Shown here one piece after another: positions 15,893 through 26,263 of a DNA stretch of 64,000 nucleotides. Origin of the DNA: Chryseobacterium balustinum (GTDB lineage: Bacteria > Bacteroidota > Bacteroidia > Flavobacteriales > Weeksellaceae); NCBI RefSeq assembly GCF_900168205.1, contig NZ_FUZE01000011.1:62001-126000 (forward strand). Direction: 5' to 3'. A program made the position numbers and the translations under genes. The notes below the pieces were generated by a model. It made no database searches. It saw only the letters and a list, made by a program, of their open reading frames with translations, and had not been told where the DNA came from. Every line of letters starts with the position of its first letter. Position 1 is the first letter of the stretch.

Positions 15893-15923
15893 TTTCATAA
15901 ACGCTTAAAATTCACTATTTTTG
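15893..15923 (+). promoter_or_regulatory. lysS promoter
   Basis: TTTC (15893) - 19 bp - TATTTTTG (15916-15923) fits the Bacteroidetes pattern TTTG-N19-TAnnTTTG with one change in the -33 element. It gives an mRNA leader of about 20 nt before the ATG at 15947. Confidence 0.65.
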
Positions 15924-15946
15924 CAATTCGAAAAAATTGAATTACA

Positions 15947-17644
15947 ATGCAATTATCAGAACAGGAAATCATTAGAAGAGAAAAGCTGAATAAGCTTGTT
16001 GAAATGGGAATCAATGCATTCCCTGCAGAAGAATACAACGTTACAGATACTACAGAATCTATAAAACAGAATTTTTCTGAAAGTAAACAGGTGAAGATTG
16101 CGGGAAGATTGATGTCTCGTAGAATTCAGGGGAAGGCTTCTTTTGCTGAATTGCAAGATTCTACAGGGAAAATTCAGGTATATTTCAACAGAGACGAAAT
16201 CTGTACAGGCGAAGATAAAACTTTATACAACGACGTTTACAAACACCTTTTAGACATCGGTGATATTATCGGTATCGAAGGAGAATTGTTCACAACTCAG
16301 GTTGGTGAAATGACGGTTTTGGTAAAAAACTTTACGTTACTTACCAAATCATTACGTCCGCTTCCGCAGGCAAAAACTGATGAAAATGGAGTAGTGCATG
16401 ATGCATTCAACGACCCTGAAATGAGATACAGACAGCGTTATGTAGACTTAACGGTGAATCCACAAGTGAAAGAAATTTTCGTAAAGAGAACAAAATTGTT
16501 CAATGCGATGAGAACTTTCTTTAACGATTCAGGTTATTTTGAAGTTGAAACGCCAATCTTACAGTCAATTCCTGGTGGAGCTGCTGCAAGACCGTTTATT
16601 ACACACCACAATGCTTTAGACATTCCTTTATATTTAAGAATTGCGAACGAATTATATCTGAAAAGATTAATCGTTGGTGGGTTTGACGGGGTTTATGAAT
16701 TCTCAAAAAACTTCAGAAATGAAGGGATGGACAGAACCCACAACCCAGAATTTACCGCAATGGAAATTTATGTAGCCTATAAAGACTACAACTGGATGAT
16801 GGATTTCACAGAGAAATTATTAGAATTCTGTGCAACTTCTGTAAACGGAAATTCAGAATCAACTTTCGGTGAACATACAATCAGCTGGAAAGCTCCTTAT
16901 CCAAGGGTTTCTATGACGGAAGCGATTCAAAAATATACAGGTTTTGATATTACAGGAAAATCTGAACAGGAATTATTCGACTTTGCAAAATCTATCGGAA
17001 TCGAAGTAAACGAAACGATGGGGAAAGGAAAATTGATTGACGAAATTTTTGGTGAAAAATGTGAAGGAAACTTCATTCAGCCGACTTTCATTACCGATTA
17101 TCCAATCGAAATGTCGCCTTTAACTAAAAAGCACAGAAGCCAGGAAGGTCTTACTGAGCGTTTTGAATTGATGGTTTGTGGTAAAGAAATCGCAAATGCT
17201 TATTCAGAATTAAATGACCCTATTGACCAAAGAGAGCGTTTCGAAGAGCAATTAAAATTAGCTGAAAAAGGAGACGATGAAGCAACCGGATTTATCGACG
17301 AAGATTTCTTGAGAGCTTTAGAATATGGGATGCCACCAACTTCTGGTTTAGGAATCGGAATGGATAGATTGATTATGTTCTTAACCAACAATCCGTCAAT
17401 TCAGGAAGTTTTATTCTTCCCGCAAATGAGACCGGAAAAATTGGTTCCTCAAATCGAATTGGGAGAAGATGAAGAGATTATTCTTGATATTTTAAAGTCT
17501 GGTGAGCAAATTGCTTTGGCTGAAGTGAAAACGATGAGTAAATTATCCGGTAAAAAATGGGATAAGGCTTCTAAAACTTTAACGAAAGGAAACTTGGTGA
17601 AAGTAGAGAAGATTGACGACGTTGTTTTGATGAAATTGGCTTAA
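15947..17644 (+). CDS. lysS: Lysyl-tRNA synthetase, class II
   Basis: LysS charges tRNA-Lys. The 565-residue protein has an N-terminal OB-fold anticodon-binding domain (about 55-140) and a class II catalytic core with motif 2 (NFRNEGMDRTHNPEFTAME) and motif 3 (GLGIGMDRLIMFLTN). A C-terminal extension of about 65 residues beyond motif 3 (from LVPQIELGEDEEI) is absent from E. coli LysS and ends in a small helical/basic segment; such tails occur in Bacteroidetes LysS. It is followed by a strong terminator and is a single-gene unit. Confidence 0.97.
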   Translation: MQLSEQEIIRREKLNKLVEMGINAFPAEEYNVTDTTESIKQNFSESKQVKIAGRLMSRRIQGKASFAELQDSTGKIQVYFNRDEICTGEDKTLYNDVYKHLLDIGDIIGIEGELFTTQVGEMTVLVKNFTLLTKSLRPLPQAKTDENGVVHDAFNDPEMRYRQRYVDLTVNPQVKEIFVKRTKLFNAMRTFFNDSGYFEVETPILQSIPGGAAARPFITHHNALDIPLYLRIANELYLKRLIVGGFDGVYEFSKNFRNEGMDRTHNPEFTAMEIYVAYKDYNWMMDFTEKLLEFCATSVNGNSESTFGEHTISWKAPYPRVSMTEAIQKYTGFDITGKSEQELFDFAKSIGIEVNETMGKGKLIDEIFGEKCEGNFIQPTFITDYPIEMSPLTKKHRSQEGLTERFELMVCGKEIANAYSELNDPIDQRERFEEQLKLAEKGDDEATGFIDEDFLRALEYGMPPTSGLGIGMDRLIMFLTNNPSIQEVLFFPQMRPEKLVPQIELGEDEEIILDILKSGEQIALAEVKTMSKLSGKKWDKASKTLTKGNLVKVEKIDDVVLMKLA

Positions 17645-17671
17645 GCTTAATTATCAAACAAAATTATTTTT

Positions 17672-17704
17672 AAATTCCTGAAATTATTTTCAGGAATTTT
17701 TTTG
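17672..17704 (+). terminator. lysS terminator
   Basis: An 11-bp stem (AAATTCCTGAA / TTCAGGAATTT) with an A/T loop leads into a T run. The downstream OmpA gene starts only 55 bp later. Confidence 0.85.
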
Positions 17705-17758
17705 TTTATTACAAACGATAAGACGGTATTTTTCCGTTGTAAAGAAAACTCAAACCCG

Positions 17759-18577
17759 ATGAAATACTTTGTTCTGTTCTTTTTAATTTCAACAGGATTG
17801 AATGCGCAAATGATGACCTCTGTTTATTTTGTACACAATTCTTACGAACTAAATCTTGAATCTAAACAAAAACTGGATAGTTTAGCACAATTGAAAACCA
17901 GCCTAAAATTCAAAATTTTTGGAAACTGCGATTCTTCCGGAACGAATGAATATAATAGTAAACTTTCGGAAAACCGTGCAAAAACCGTTCGTAATTATCT
18001 TCAGAATAAAATTTCAGAAAACATCCAATTAATCAATGTTGTTGGTTTGGGTGAGGAAAAACAAATCAATGACAACAGTACCGACGAACTGCGTGGAAAA
18101 AACCGCAGAGTCGATATCTTTATTGAAAAAGCTTTTGTTCCGGGAGAGAAAATTTCAAGAAATGCTTTGCCTAGTTTTTTAAGTACGGAAATTTCTCAGA
18201 TGAAAGTAAAAGATACTTTTGCGCTTCCGAATGTCAATTTTGTTGGAGGTCGTCATGTTTGGCTTCCGAAAGGACAATCTGAAATCGTAAAACTTTTAAA
18301 AATTCTGAAAGAAAATCCTACATTAGAAATCGAATTGCAAGGACATATCTGTTGCGATTACGAAAATTTTGATGGTGAAGATTTAGATTTAAAAACATTC
18401 AATCTTTCTTTTACCAGAGCCAATGCAATCAAAGAATTTCTGTTGAAAAATGGAACAGATTCTAACAGAATTATTGCAAAAGGACTCGGTCATTTGAATC
18501 CTGTCGCATATCCCGAAGAAACAGAATTAGATAAGACTAAAAATCGAAGAGTAGAAGTGGTTTTACTGAAGAAATAA
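17759..18577 (+). CDS. Exported protein with two OmpA C-terminal (peptidoglycan-binding) domains
   Basis: A 272-residue protein with a signal peptide (MKYFVLFFLISTGLNAQ) and two OmpA-type domains. The first (about 22-125) shows DSSGTNEYNSKLSENRA and GKNRRVDIFI; the second (about 160-272) shows LQGHICCDYEN, LSFTRANAIKEFLLKNG and KNRRVEVVL. Each has the Asp and Arg that contact diaminopimelate in peptidoglycan. It therefore probably binds the cell wall in the periplasm, without its own beta-barrel. I set the start at the ATG at 17759, since the upstream TTG would put 19 charged residues before the signal peptide. Confidence 0.85.
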   Translation: MKYFVLFFLISTGLNAQMMTSVYFVHNSYELNLESKQKLDSLAQLKTSLKFKIFGNCDSSGTNEYNSKLSENRAKTVRNYLQNKISENIQLINVVGLGEEKQINDNSTDELRGKNRRVDIFIEKAFVPGEKISRNALPSFLSTEISQMKVKDTFALPNVNFVGGRHVWLPKGQSEIVKLLKILKENPTLEIELQGHICCDYENFDGEDLDLKTFNLSFTRANAIKEFLLKNGTDSNRIIAKGLGHLNPVAYPEETELDKTKNRRVEVVLLKK

Positions 18578-18675
18578 GGCTTTAAAATTTAAGATTGTTA
18601 AAAATTATTCAAACTCAAATATTTTTTATACATTTAAAATGGCTGAAATAGTCAATAAAAACACAATCTTAATCT

Positions 18676-19536
18676 ATGTTTGATCTCAACAAAGCTATAG
18701 AGCTAATCGATGAAAAACTTGACCTTTGGTTCCGGGAAATTGCAAAAATTTTACCCAATCTGCTTTTGGCAGTACTTATTTTGATAATTGGGTTCTTCAT
18801 TGCAAAATGGATCAGGAAAATAACGGTAAAAATTTTCGGTAAAATTTCCTCTAATCATACCATAACCAATCTTTTCAGTACATTTATTTATATCACTGTT
18901 CTCGGTATCGTGTTTTTTACGGCGCTGAGTATTTTAAAACTCGATAAGGCAGTGACCTCAATTCTTGCGGGTGCCGGAATTTTTGGGTTGGCTTTGGCTT
19001 TTGCATTTCAGGATATTGCAGCCAACTTTATTTCAGGAATTTTTATTTCGTTCCGTAAACCTCTGCATATCGGTGATATTGTTTCGGTTAAAAATTATAT
19101 GGGAAAAGTAATGGAGGTGAACCTTCGTGATACCGTTATCAAAACTTTTCAGGGGAAAATGGTTATTATTCCGAATAAGGATGTCTTTCAGAATCCGGTA
19201 GAGAATTATTCACTCCTTGGCAAACGTCGTCTTGATCTGAAAGTGGGTGTCTCTTATGATGCAGACCTTGAAAAAGTGGCTCAGGTGGCTTTAGATGCTT
19301 TAAAAAATATTGAAGGTCTTGCTCCTGAAGAAGAAATTACCCTTTTTTATCAGGAGTTCGGTGATAGTTCGATCAACTTTACAGTCCGTTTGTGGTGCAA
19401 ATCTACAGAGCAGATAGATTATCTGAAAATGGGACATGAGGCGATTATTTCCATAAAAAAGGCTTTTGATCAGCACAAAATAAGCATTCCGTTTCCTGTC
19501 AGAACGCTTGATGTAAACTGGCCGGAAAAACTGTAG
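18676..19536 (+). CDS. Small-conductance mechanosensitive channel, MscS family
   Basis: A 286-residue protein with three transmembrane helices (about 20-45, 65-90 and 95-125). The pore helix has the MscS pattern GAGIFGLALAFAFQDIAANF, followed by the beta domain (PLHIGDIVSV, VVIIPNKDVFQNPVENYS-type) and the cytoplasmic alpha/beta vestibule. It opens under membrane tension to release solutes during hypo-osmotic shock. It is monocistronic, facing the convergent cydB gene 40 bp away. Confidence 0.94.
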   Translation: MFDLNKAIELIDEKLDLWFREIAKILPNLLLAVLILIIGFFIAKWIRKITVKIFGKISSNHTITNLFSTFIYITVLGIVFFTALSILKLDKAVTSILAGAGIFGLALAFAFQDIAANFISGIFISFRKPLHIGDIVSVKNYMGKVMEVNLRDTVIKTFQGKMVIIPNKDVFQNPVENYSLLGKRRLDLKVGVSYDADLEKVAQVALDALKNIEGLAPEEEITLFYQEFGDSSINFTVRLWCKSTEQIDYLKMGHEAIISIKKAFDQHKISIPFPVRTLDVNWPEKL

Positions 19537-19576
19537 TGATTTTCCTGGGTTTAAAATGATCAAAATTTAAAATCAA

Positions 19577-20584
19577 TTATTTCTTTGATGCTTTTGAAAA
19601 CGAAAACATCAGATAAAACAAAAAAGGAAGAATAAAAAGCGATCCCAAAACCAAAGCCCAGCCTAATGCTGTAATAGTCTTTGGAGCTGCAATATGCTTC
19701 AGTAAAGAAAGGTGCTGCCCGTTTCCTAATAAAATAATATCCGGATTGTGCTGATAAGTTGCAGCCACTAAAATCATAATGATCTGAAACCCAGCTAAAG
19801 CTCTTACCGGAAGCAGTTTTTTCTTATGCATCGCTCTTAAAATTAAACCTAAAGCAATGGTTGCAAAACTAATAGACATAACCCCAAGATATTTTGAGAA
19901 AATCCATTTTGTTAAAGGAATATCCGAAAGATAAGCTGCTAAAAACACCAATAATCCCGTAATAACTACAAAAATCATTGTTTGATGCGATTTGTGAATC
20001 ATTAATTCTAATTCTAATCTATCGCTGGTTTCCCGTAAAGAAAAAATAGACGCTAAATAGGCACAAAGTGAAACGGTGAATAATCCCACTGCAACACCGA
20101 ACCAATTAAGCCAGCTGAAAACATATAAATCTAAAAAGTTATTTGCATCAGGGTTTATCGATTGTGAAACGGTTGCAGCCGCTATTAAACCCAAGAAAAA
20201 AGGTGTTAACAAACTTGCATAATAGAAAATCTGCGTATAAATAATCTGCCATCGATCTTCTACCGCATCATAATGTCTAAACGTAAATGCTGTTCCTCTC
20301 GCAATAATCCCAACAAGCATCAATACCAAAGGAATATGGAGATAAGTAGAAAGGGTGGTATAGATTTCAGGAAATCCTACAAATAAAATAACAATGGCAA
20401 TGATGAGCCACATGTGATTGGCTTCCCAAACAGGAGCAATCGACTCGTACATTATTTTTTCGGTGTACTTTCTGTTTTTCTTTTTGGTCATCAATTCTAC
20501 GATTCCGGCTCCGAAATCTGCGCCACCCAAAATCACATAAAGACATACGGAGAGCCATAGAAAACCAATTACAACGTAGATCAT
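19577..20584 (-). CDS. cydB: Cytochrome bd ubiquinol/menaquinol oxidase subunit II
   Basis: CydB is the membrane partner of CydA in the high-affinity terminal oxidase. The 335-residue protein begins with the family pattern FLWLSVCLYVILGGADFGAGIVEL and has eight or nine hydrophobic helices with little soluble sequence. Its start overlaps the cydA stop (ATGA), so translation is coupled. No cydX-like small gene is visible within the 40 bp after it. Confidence 0.95.
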   Translation of the reverse strand: MIYVVIGFLWLSVCLYVILGGADFGAGIVELMTKKKNRKYTEKIMYESIAPVWEANHMWLIIAIVILFVGFPEIYTTLSTYLHIPLVLMLVGIIARGTAFTFRHYDAVEDRWQIIYTQIFYYASLLTPFFLGLIAAATVSQSINPDANNFLDLYVFSWLNWFGVAVGLFTVSLCAYLASIFSLRETSDRLELELMIHKSHQTMIFVVITGLLVFLAAYLSDIPLTKWIFSKYLGVMSISFATIALGLILRAMHKKKLLPVRALAGFQIIMILVAATYQHNPDIILLGNGQHLSLLKHIAAPKTITALGWALVLGSLFILPFLFYLMFSFSKASKK

Positions 20585-21924
20585 GATTTTTTGTTTTTAG
20601 AATTAAACTGAGGGTCTGTAGGATCGTAAAGTTTGGGAACCATTTGTATCTGTCTTCTCAAAAGAAATATAATAATTAATGACAATGAAATAAAAATTGC
20701 TGTGAAAAAATAAAATGAATACTGAATTCCCGGCATTGGTGTAACTGCATCAACCGTTTTCATAATTCCGTAAATAATCCATGGTTGTCTGCCAACTTCT
20801 GTGACTGTCCAGCCTGCTTCCAAAGCAATATATCCGAAAGGTGTAGCAAAAAGAAATGTTTTTAACAGCCAGTTTTTTGTCAGCCAATCTTTTTTGAAAA
20901 AGAAAGCATAAAGATAAAGAGATCCAATGGAAATCATGACAACGCCAAAGAAAATCATAATCTGAAAAGCATAATGCACAACGGCAACAGGGGGCCATTC
21001 ATCTCTTGGAAAATCATTCAATCCCTTTACTTCGGCATTAAAATCATTACTCACCAAAAAGCTTAAAACTTTTGGAATTTTTATAGCATATTTAATTTCC
21101 CCTTTTTCTTCATCGGGAATTCCACCCAATACAAAAGCTGCTCCTTTTTCAGTTTCAAAATGAGCTTCCATTGCCGCTAATTTTATAGGCTGTCTTTCTG
21201 CCACAGATTTTGCAGCAACATCACCACTCAAAGGAGTACCGAAAGCTCCAATCATTGCAAAAGCTGCAGCAATTCTAAATGCCTTAGTGTGAAATTCTAC
21301 ATTTTTCTTTCGCATAATTAAAAAAGCATGAACTCCCGCAACCGCAAATCCAGTCGCACAAAAAGCGGCAACCGTCATGTGTAATGCCTGTGGAAACCAA
21401 GCGTCATTAAACATTGCTTTTATAGGGTCTATATTGACGTATTGTCCATTGATATAGTCAAATCCGGTTGGTGAATTCATCCATGCATTTGCTGCAACCA
21501 CTAAAATGCCTGAAGCTAAACCGCTTAAGCCAACTAAAAATCCGCAAAACCAGTGAAACCATTTATTAAATTTATCCCAACCATAAAGAAAAAATCCAAT
21601 GGCAATCGCTTCAATAAAAAATGCTGTTCCTTCAAGAGAAAACGGCATTCCGAAAATAGGTCCGGCGTGTTTCATAAATCCCGGCCAGAGCAATCCGAGT
21701 TCAAACGAAAGCATTGTTCCGGAAACCGCCCCGGTTGCAAATAATATGGCAACGCCTTTGCTCCAGGCTTTGGTAAGACCTTTGTAAATTTCGTTTCCGG
21801 TTTTGAGGTATTTCCAATGGGCAAATGCCATCAAGAAAGGCATTACCATTCCGACGCAGGCGAAGATGATATGAAAACCTAAAGAAAGCGCCATTTGGGC
21901 GCGTGCAGCAATAAAGTCATCCAT
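20581..21924 (-). CDS. cydA: Cytochrome bd oxidase subunit I
   Basis: CydA holds hemes b558, b595 and d and oxidises quinol (menaquinol in this group) while reducing oxygen. In 447 residues the heme ligands can be placed: the His in LGFHIIFACVG (helix 1), the Glu in FSLEGTAFFIEA, and the His in ALHMTVAAF. The conserved GWTVTEVGRQPWIIYG follows the quinol loop. The Q-loop is of the short kind, compared with 522 residues in E. coli CydA. It is the first gene of the pair; the promoter in 21925-22154 is not clear. Confidence 0.95.
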   Translation of the reverse strand: MDDFIAARAQMALSLGFHIIFACVGMVMPFLMAFAHWKYLKTGNEIYKGLTKAWSKGVAILFATGAVSGTMLSFELGLLWPGFMKHAGPIFGMPFSLEGTAFFIEAIAIGFFLYGWDKFNKWFHWFCGFLVGLSGLASGILVVAANAWMNSPTGFDYINGQYVNIDPIKAMFNDAWFPQALHMTVAAFCATGFAVAGVHAFLIMRKKNVEFHTKAFRIAAAFAMIGAFGTPLSGDVAAKSVAERQPIKLAAMEAHFETEKGAAFVLGGIPDEEKGEIKYAIKIPKVLSFLVSNDFNAEVKGLNDFPRDEWPPVAVVHYAFQIMIFFGVVMISIGSLYLYAFFFKKDWLTKNWLLKTFLFATPFGYIALEAGWTVTEVGRQPWIIYGIMKTVDAVTPMPGIQYSFYFFTAIFISLSLIIIFLLRRQIQMVPKLYDPTDPQFNSKNKKS

Positions 21925-22076
21925 AAAATTTAATTTTTCAGTTTAAAGTTAAGGATAAATTGCTGAGATTAAATATGATTTAAAACATTCCAGTCAATTC
22001 AAATTTGGATTGTAACTTTATTGTTTTTTTTCCTGAATGAATCGCTCAAATTTTAGGATAAATTCTGATATTTTAA

Positions 22077-24089
<2,013 letters not shown>

Positions 24090-24111
24090 TCGTCTTTATA
24101 AATAATATTTC

Positions 24112-24145
24112 AAAGGCTCCATTTTTTATGGAGTCTTTTTTTGTT
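24112..24145 (+). terminator. gyrB terminator
   Basis: AAAGGCTCCAT pairs with ATGGAGTCTTT across a T loop (one G-U pair) and is followed by a T run, 20 bp after the gyrB stop. Confidence 0.85.
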
Positions 24146-24193
24146 ATTAAGATCTAATAATTCTCATATTCATGATAATTTTTTAACATTTAA

Positions 24194-24322
24194 ATTACAG
24201 TAATATCTAAGGGGAATATTGCAAGCGCAAATTACCCGAAAGAATATTATCCTGCATTCAAGAAGATCTGGAAAGTAATTTCAGATTACGAAAGTCAGGT
24301 CATGAGTTTGATTAAAAAATAA
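24194..24322 (+). pseudogene. Remnant 3' end of a lost gene
   Basis: A frame of 42 codons without a start codon reads ITVISKGNIASANYPKEYYP and continues AFKKIWKVISDYESQVMSLIKK to a TAA. It has protein-like composition (aromatics, charged pairs) that a random AT-rich frame would not give, and a perfect terminator follows 21 bp later. With the gyrB terminator just before it, it looks like the tail of a deleted gene that kept its own terminator. The family is not recognised; a real spliced or short gene is not excluded. The rest of the 309-bp gap is terminators. Confidence 0.45.
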
Positions 24323-24343
24323 GCAATTATTGATGCAAATTTT

Positions 24344-24372
24344 AAAAACCATTCATTTTGTGAATGGTTTTT
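24344..24372 (+). terminator. Terminator after the gene remnant
   Basis: A perfect 12-bp stem (AAAAACCATTCA / TGAATGGTTTTT) with loop TTTTG; the 3' arm supplies the T run. Confidence 0.8.
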
Positions 24373-24398
24373 GCATTCTAGTCGAAAAATAAATTATT

Positions 24399-25223
24399 AT
24401 GGAAAATAAAGTTGTAGTAATACTGTTCTCCGCTGCCTTCCTTTTGTCTGCCTGTAAAAAGACAGAATCAAAAACAGCTGTTACAAACACTGAAATAAAA
24501 AGCCCCGAAAAATTCACAATAGATTCTCTTAAAGTAAACGATTCAGTGAAGATTAACGATAAACTTTCTGTTAATTACGCTTCAAAAGTATTGGTTTTCC
24601 CAACTTTAAAAGATAAAGCGCTTTTAGATAGTATTTATTATGATAAAACTGGGATTACAGACTATTCAAAACAAGGATTACAAAACTTTTTAGATAAAGA
24701 TAAAACTGAATTTTACACATCTGTAAAAGAGGACAGTAAAGAATGGATTTCAGATATACAAAATCCGCAAACTTGGGAAGCTGGTGCATTTATGAAACTG
24801 ATTTCTCACAACAACGATTTTCTTCAGATTGAATATTTACATACTTCATATCAAGGCGGAGCGCATGATAATTATTCTTTCGATGCAAGAGTTTTTGACT
24901 TGAAAAATAATAAAAAATTAAATTTAAAGGATATTACCACAATGCCAAAAGCAAGATTGGAAGAGCTTTTAATGAAAAATATTGATAAAATTCCAAGTGG
25001 AACAACAGATTCTGATGGTCCGGTTAAAAATTCAGATATGCTTTTGGTGGATGTTATTCCTGCAAATAAAGACTTTTACTTTGATGATAAAAACCTTTAT
25101 TTTCATTACAGTCCTTACGAAATTGCAGCTTTTGCAGCCGGAGATATTGTAATTCCTGTCTCTTGGAAAGAGCTCGATGGGACAATTAATCCGGAATTTA
25201 AAAAGAGAATGAAAATTAACTAA
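24399..25223 (+). CDS. Lipoprotein with DUF4163/DUF3298 (RsiV/PdaC-like) domain
   Basis: A 274-residue lipoprotein (FLLSACKK, Cys19). The mature part has the pattern of DUF4163 plus DUF3298: IEYLHTSYQGGAHDNYSFDARVFDL, then NNKKLNLKDIT, and finally YFHYSPYEIAAFAAGDIVIPV. The same fold occurs in anti-sigma factor RsiV and in PdaC-like deacetylases, where it binds lysozyme or cell-wall material. No transmembrane anti-sigma part or catalytic domain is present, so the role here is open; a periplasmic wall-binding or inhibitor-sensing lipoprotein is possible. It is monocistronic, with its own terminator at 25229. Confidence 0.8.
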   Translation: MENKVVVILFSAAFLLSACKKTESKTAVTNTEIKSPEKFTIDSLKVNDSVKINDKLSVNYASKVLVFPTLKDKALLDSIYYDKTGITDYSKQGLQNFLDKDKTEFYTSVKEDSKEWISDIQNPQTWEAGAFMKLISHNNDFLQIEYLHTSYQGGAHDNYSFDARVFDLKNNKKLNLKDITTMPKARLEELLMKNIDKIPSGTTDSDGPVKNSDMLLVDVIPANKDFYFDDKNLYFHYSPYEIAAFAAGDIVIPVSWKELDGTINPEFKKRMKIN

Positions 25224-25228
25224 TATTA

Positions 25229-25255
25229 ATGCTTCCAAATCAGGAAGCATTTTTT
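25229..25255 (+). terminator. Terminator between the lipoprotein and lipid kinase genes
   Basis: A perfect 8-bp stem (ATGCTTCC / GGAAGCAT) with a 6-nt loop and six Ts. The T run leads straight into the -7 element of the next gene. Confidence 0.85.
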
Positions 25256-25262
25256 ACTTTTG
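25255..25262 (+). promoter_or_regulatory. Candidate promoter -7 element (near-leaderless) of the lipid kinase gene
   Basis: TACTTTTG fits TAnnTTTG; the ATG at 25268 follows after only five bases, so the transcript would start at or next to the start codon. The -33 position falls in the preceding terminator hairpin and has no TTTG, which weakens the call. Confidence 0.4.
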
Positions 25263-25267
25263 TGGCA

Positions 25268-26119
25268 ATGGAAAGAGTCGCCTTTATCATCAATCCTTTT
25301 TCGGCAAAAAAAAATTATCAGCCATTTCTGAACGAGCTTAAAAGTAAAATACAAAACCCTTTGTATTATATTTCTGAGTCTATTTTGGGAACTGATGATT
25401 TTATGGAAACACATTTCGATGAGGTTGACTTTTTTGTGGCCATCGGAGGAGACGGAACAATTTCTACAGTTGCTAAAAAATTAATCAATACAGAAAAAGT
25501 TTTAGCTATTTTTCCTGCAGGATCGGGAAATGGGTTTTCTAATGAAACGCAGTTTAGTAAAAATTTAGATGAATTATTAAATAAATTAAAGGCTAAAAAA
25601 TCTCGAAAAATAGATACTTTTACCGTAAATGACAGGCTTTCTATCAATGTTTCTGGAACTGGTTTCGACGGAAAAGTCGTTAAGGAATTTGAAAAAACGA
25701 AACGCGGATTTAAAAATTACATTAAAGTTTCTTTGAAGACTTTTTTTAATTATAAACCAATCAAACTTAAATTTTTTGACGAAAATTATAAGCAGCATAA
25801 TGGTAAGTATTTGATGGTCAATATTGCAAACACCCGTCAATTTGGTAACAACGCTTACATTGCGCCTATGGCGAGTAAAAGTGATGGTTTGGTTGATATG
25901 GTTTTGGTGAAAAAATTTCCGTTGACTTATTCGCCGCTTTTTGCGTTCAGAATGTTTACCAAAAAACTGAAAGAAGATGATTACATCACGTATCTTCCTG
26001 TTTCAGAAATCGAGTTTAAAGTAAATACCAAAAACTGGCATCTCGACGGGGAATATAATAAAATAAAATCTCCGATTCATGTGAAAGTTCAGCCTTCAAG
26101 TTTGAATATTTTAATTTAA
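25268..26119 (+). CDS. Diacylglycerol kinase-family lipid kinase
   Basis: A 283-residue protein of the DAGK/LCB5/YegS family, which phosphorylates diacylglycerol or related lipids with ATP at the inner membrane. The nucleotide motif is AIGGDGTISTVAKKL, with AGSGNGFSNE downstream; the second domain carries NIANTRQFGNNAYIAPMAS and the final WHLDGEY. I choose the ATG at 25268 (MERVAFIINPFSAKK), because the frame upstream to 25229 runs through a terminator and homologues begin just before FIINP. The exact lipid substrate is not determinable. Confidence 0.9.
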   Translation: MERVAFIINPFSAKKNYQPFLNELKSKIQNPLYYISESILGTDDFMETHFDEVDFFVAIGGDGTISTVAKKLINTEKVLAIFPAGSGNGFSNETQFSKNLDELLNKLKAKKSRKIDTFTVNDRLSINVSGTGFDGKVVKEFEKTKRGFKNYIKVSLKTFFNYKPIKLKFFDENYKQHNGKYLMVNIANTRQFGNNAYIAPMASKSDGLVDMVLVKKFPLTYSPLFAFRMFTKKLKEDDYITYLPVSEIEFKVNTKNWHLDGEYNKIKSPIHVKVQPSSLNILI

Positions 26120-26137
26120 AATCATTGTGAAATAAAA

Positions 26138-26157
26138 AGCCTTCCGCGAGGAAGGCT
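26138..26157 (-). terminator. Terminator of the symporter gene
   Basis: A perfect 8-bp stem (AGCCTTCC / GGAAGGCT) with loop GCGA. On the minus strand it is followed by TTTTTATTT, so it mainly serves the leftward gene; it may also stop the rightward lipid kinase transcript. Confidence 0.75.
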
Positions 26158-26263
26158 AAAAACACAAATGATGAAAAAATTATCATTACGATAATAATGT
26201 ACTACAAAGTAAGTACTTAGAACTTATATTTTTTATGGTTTTAATCATATTTTGAAATTATCT

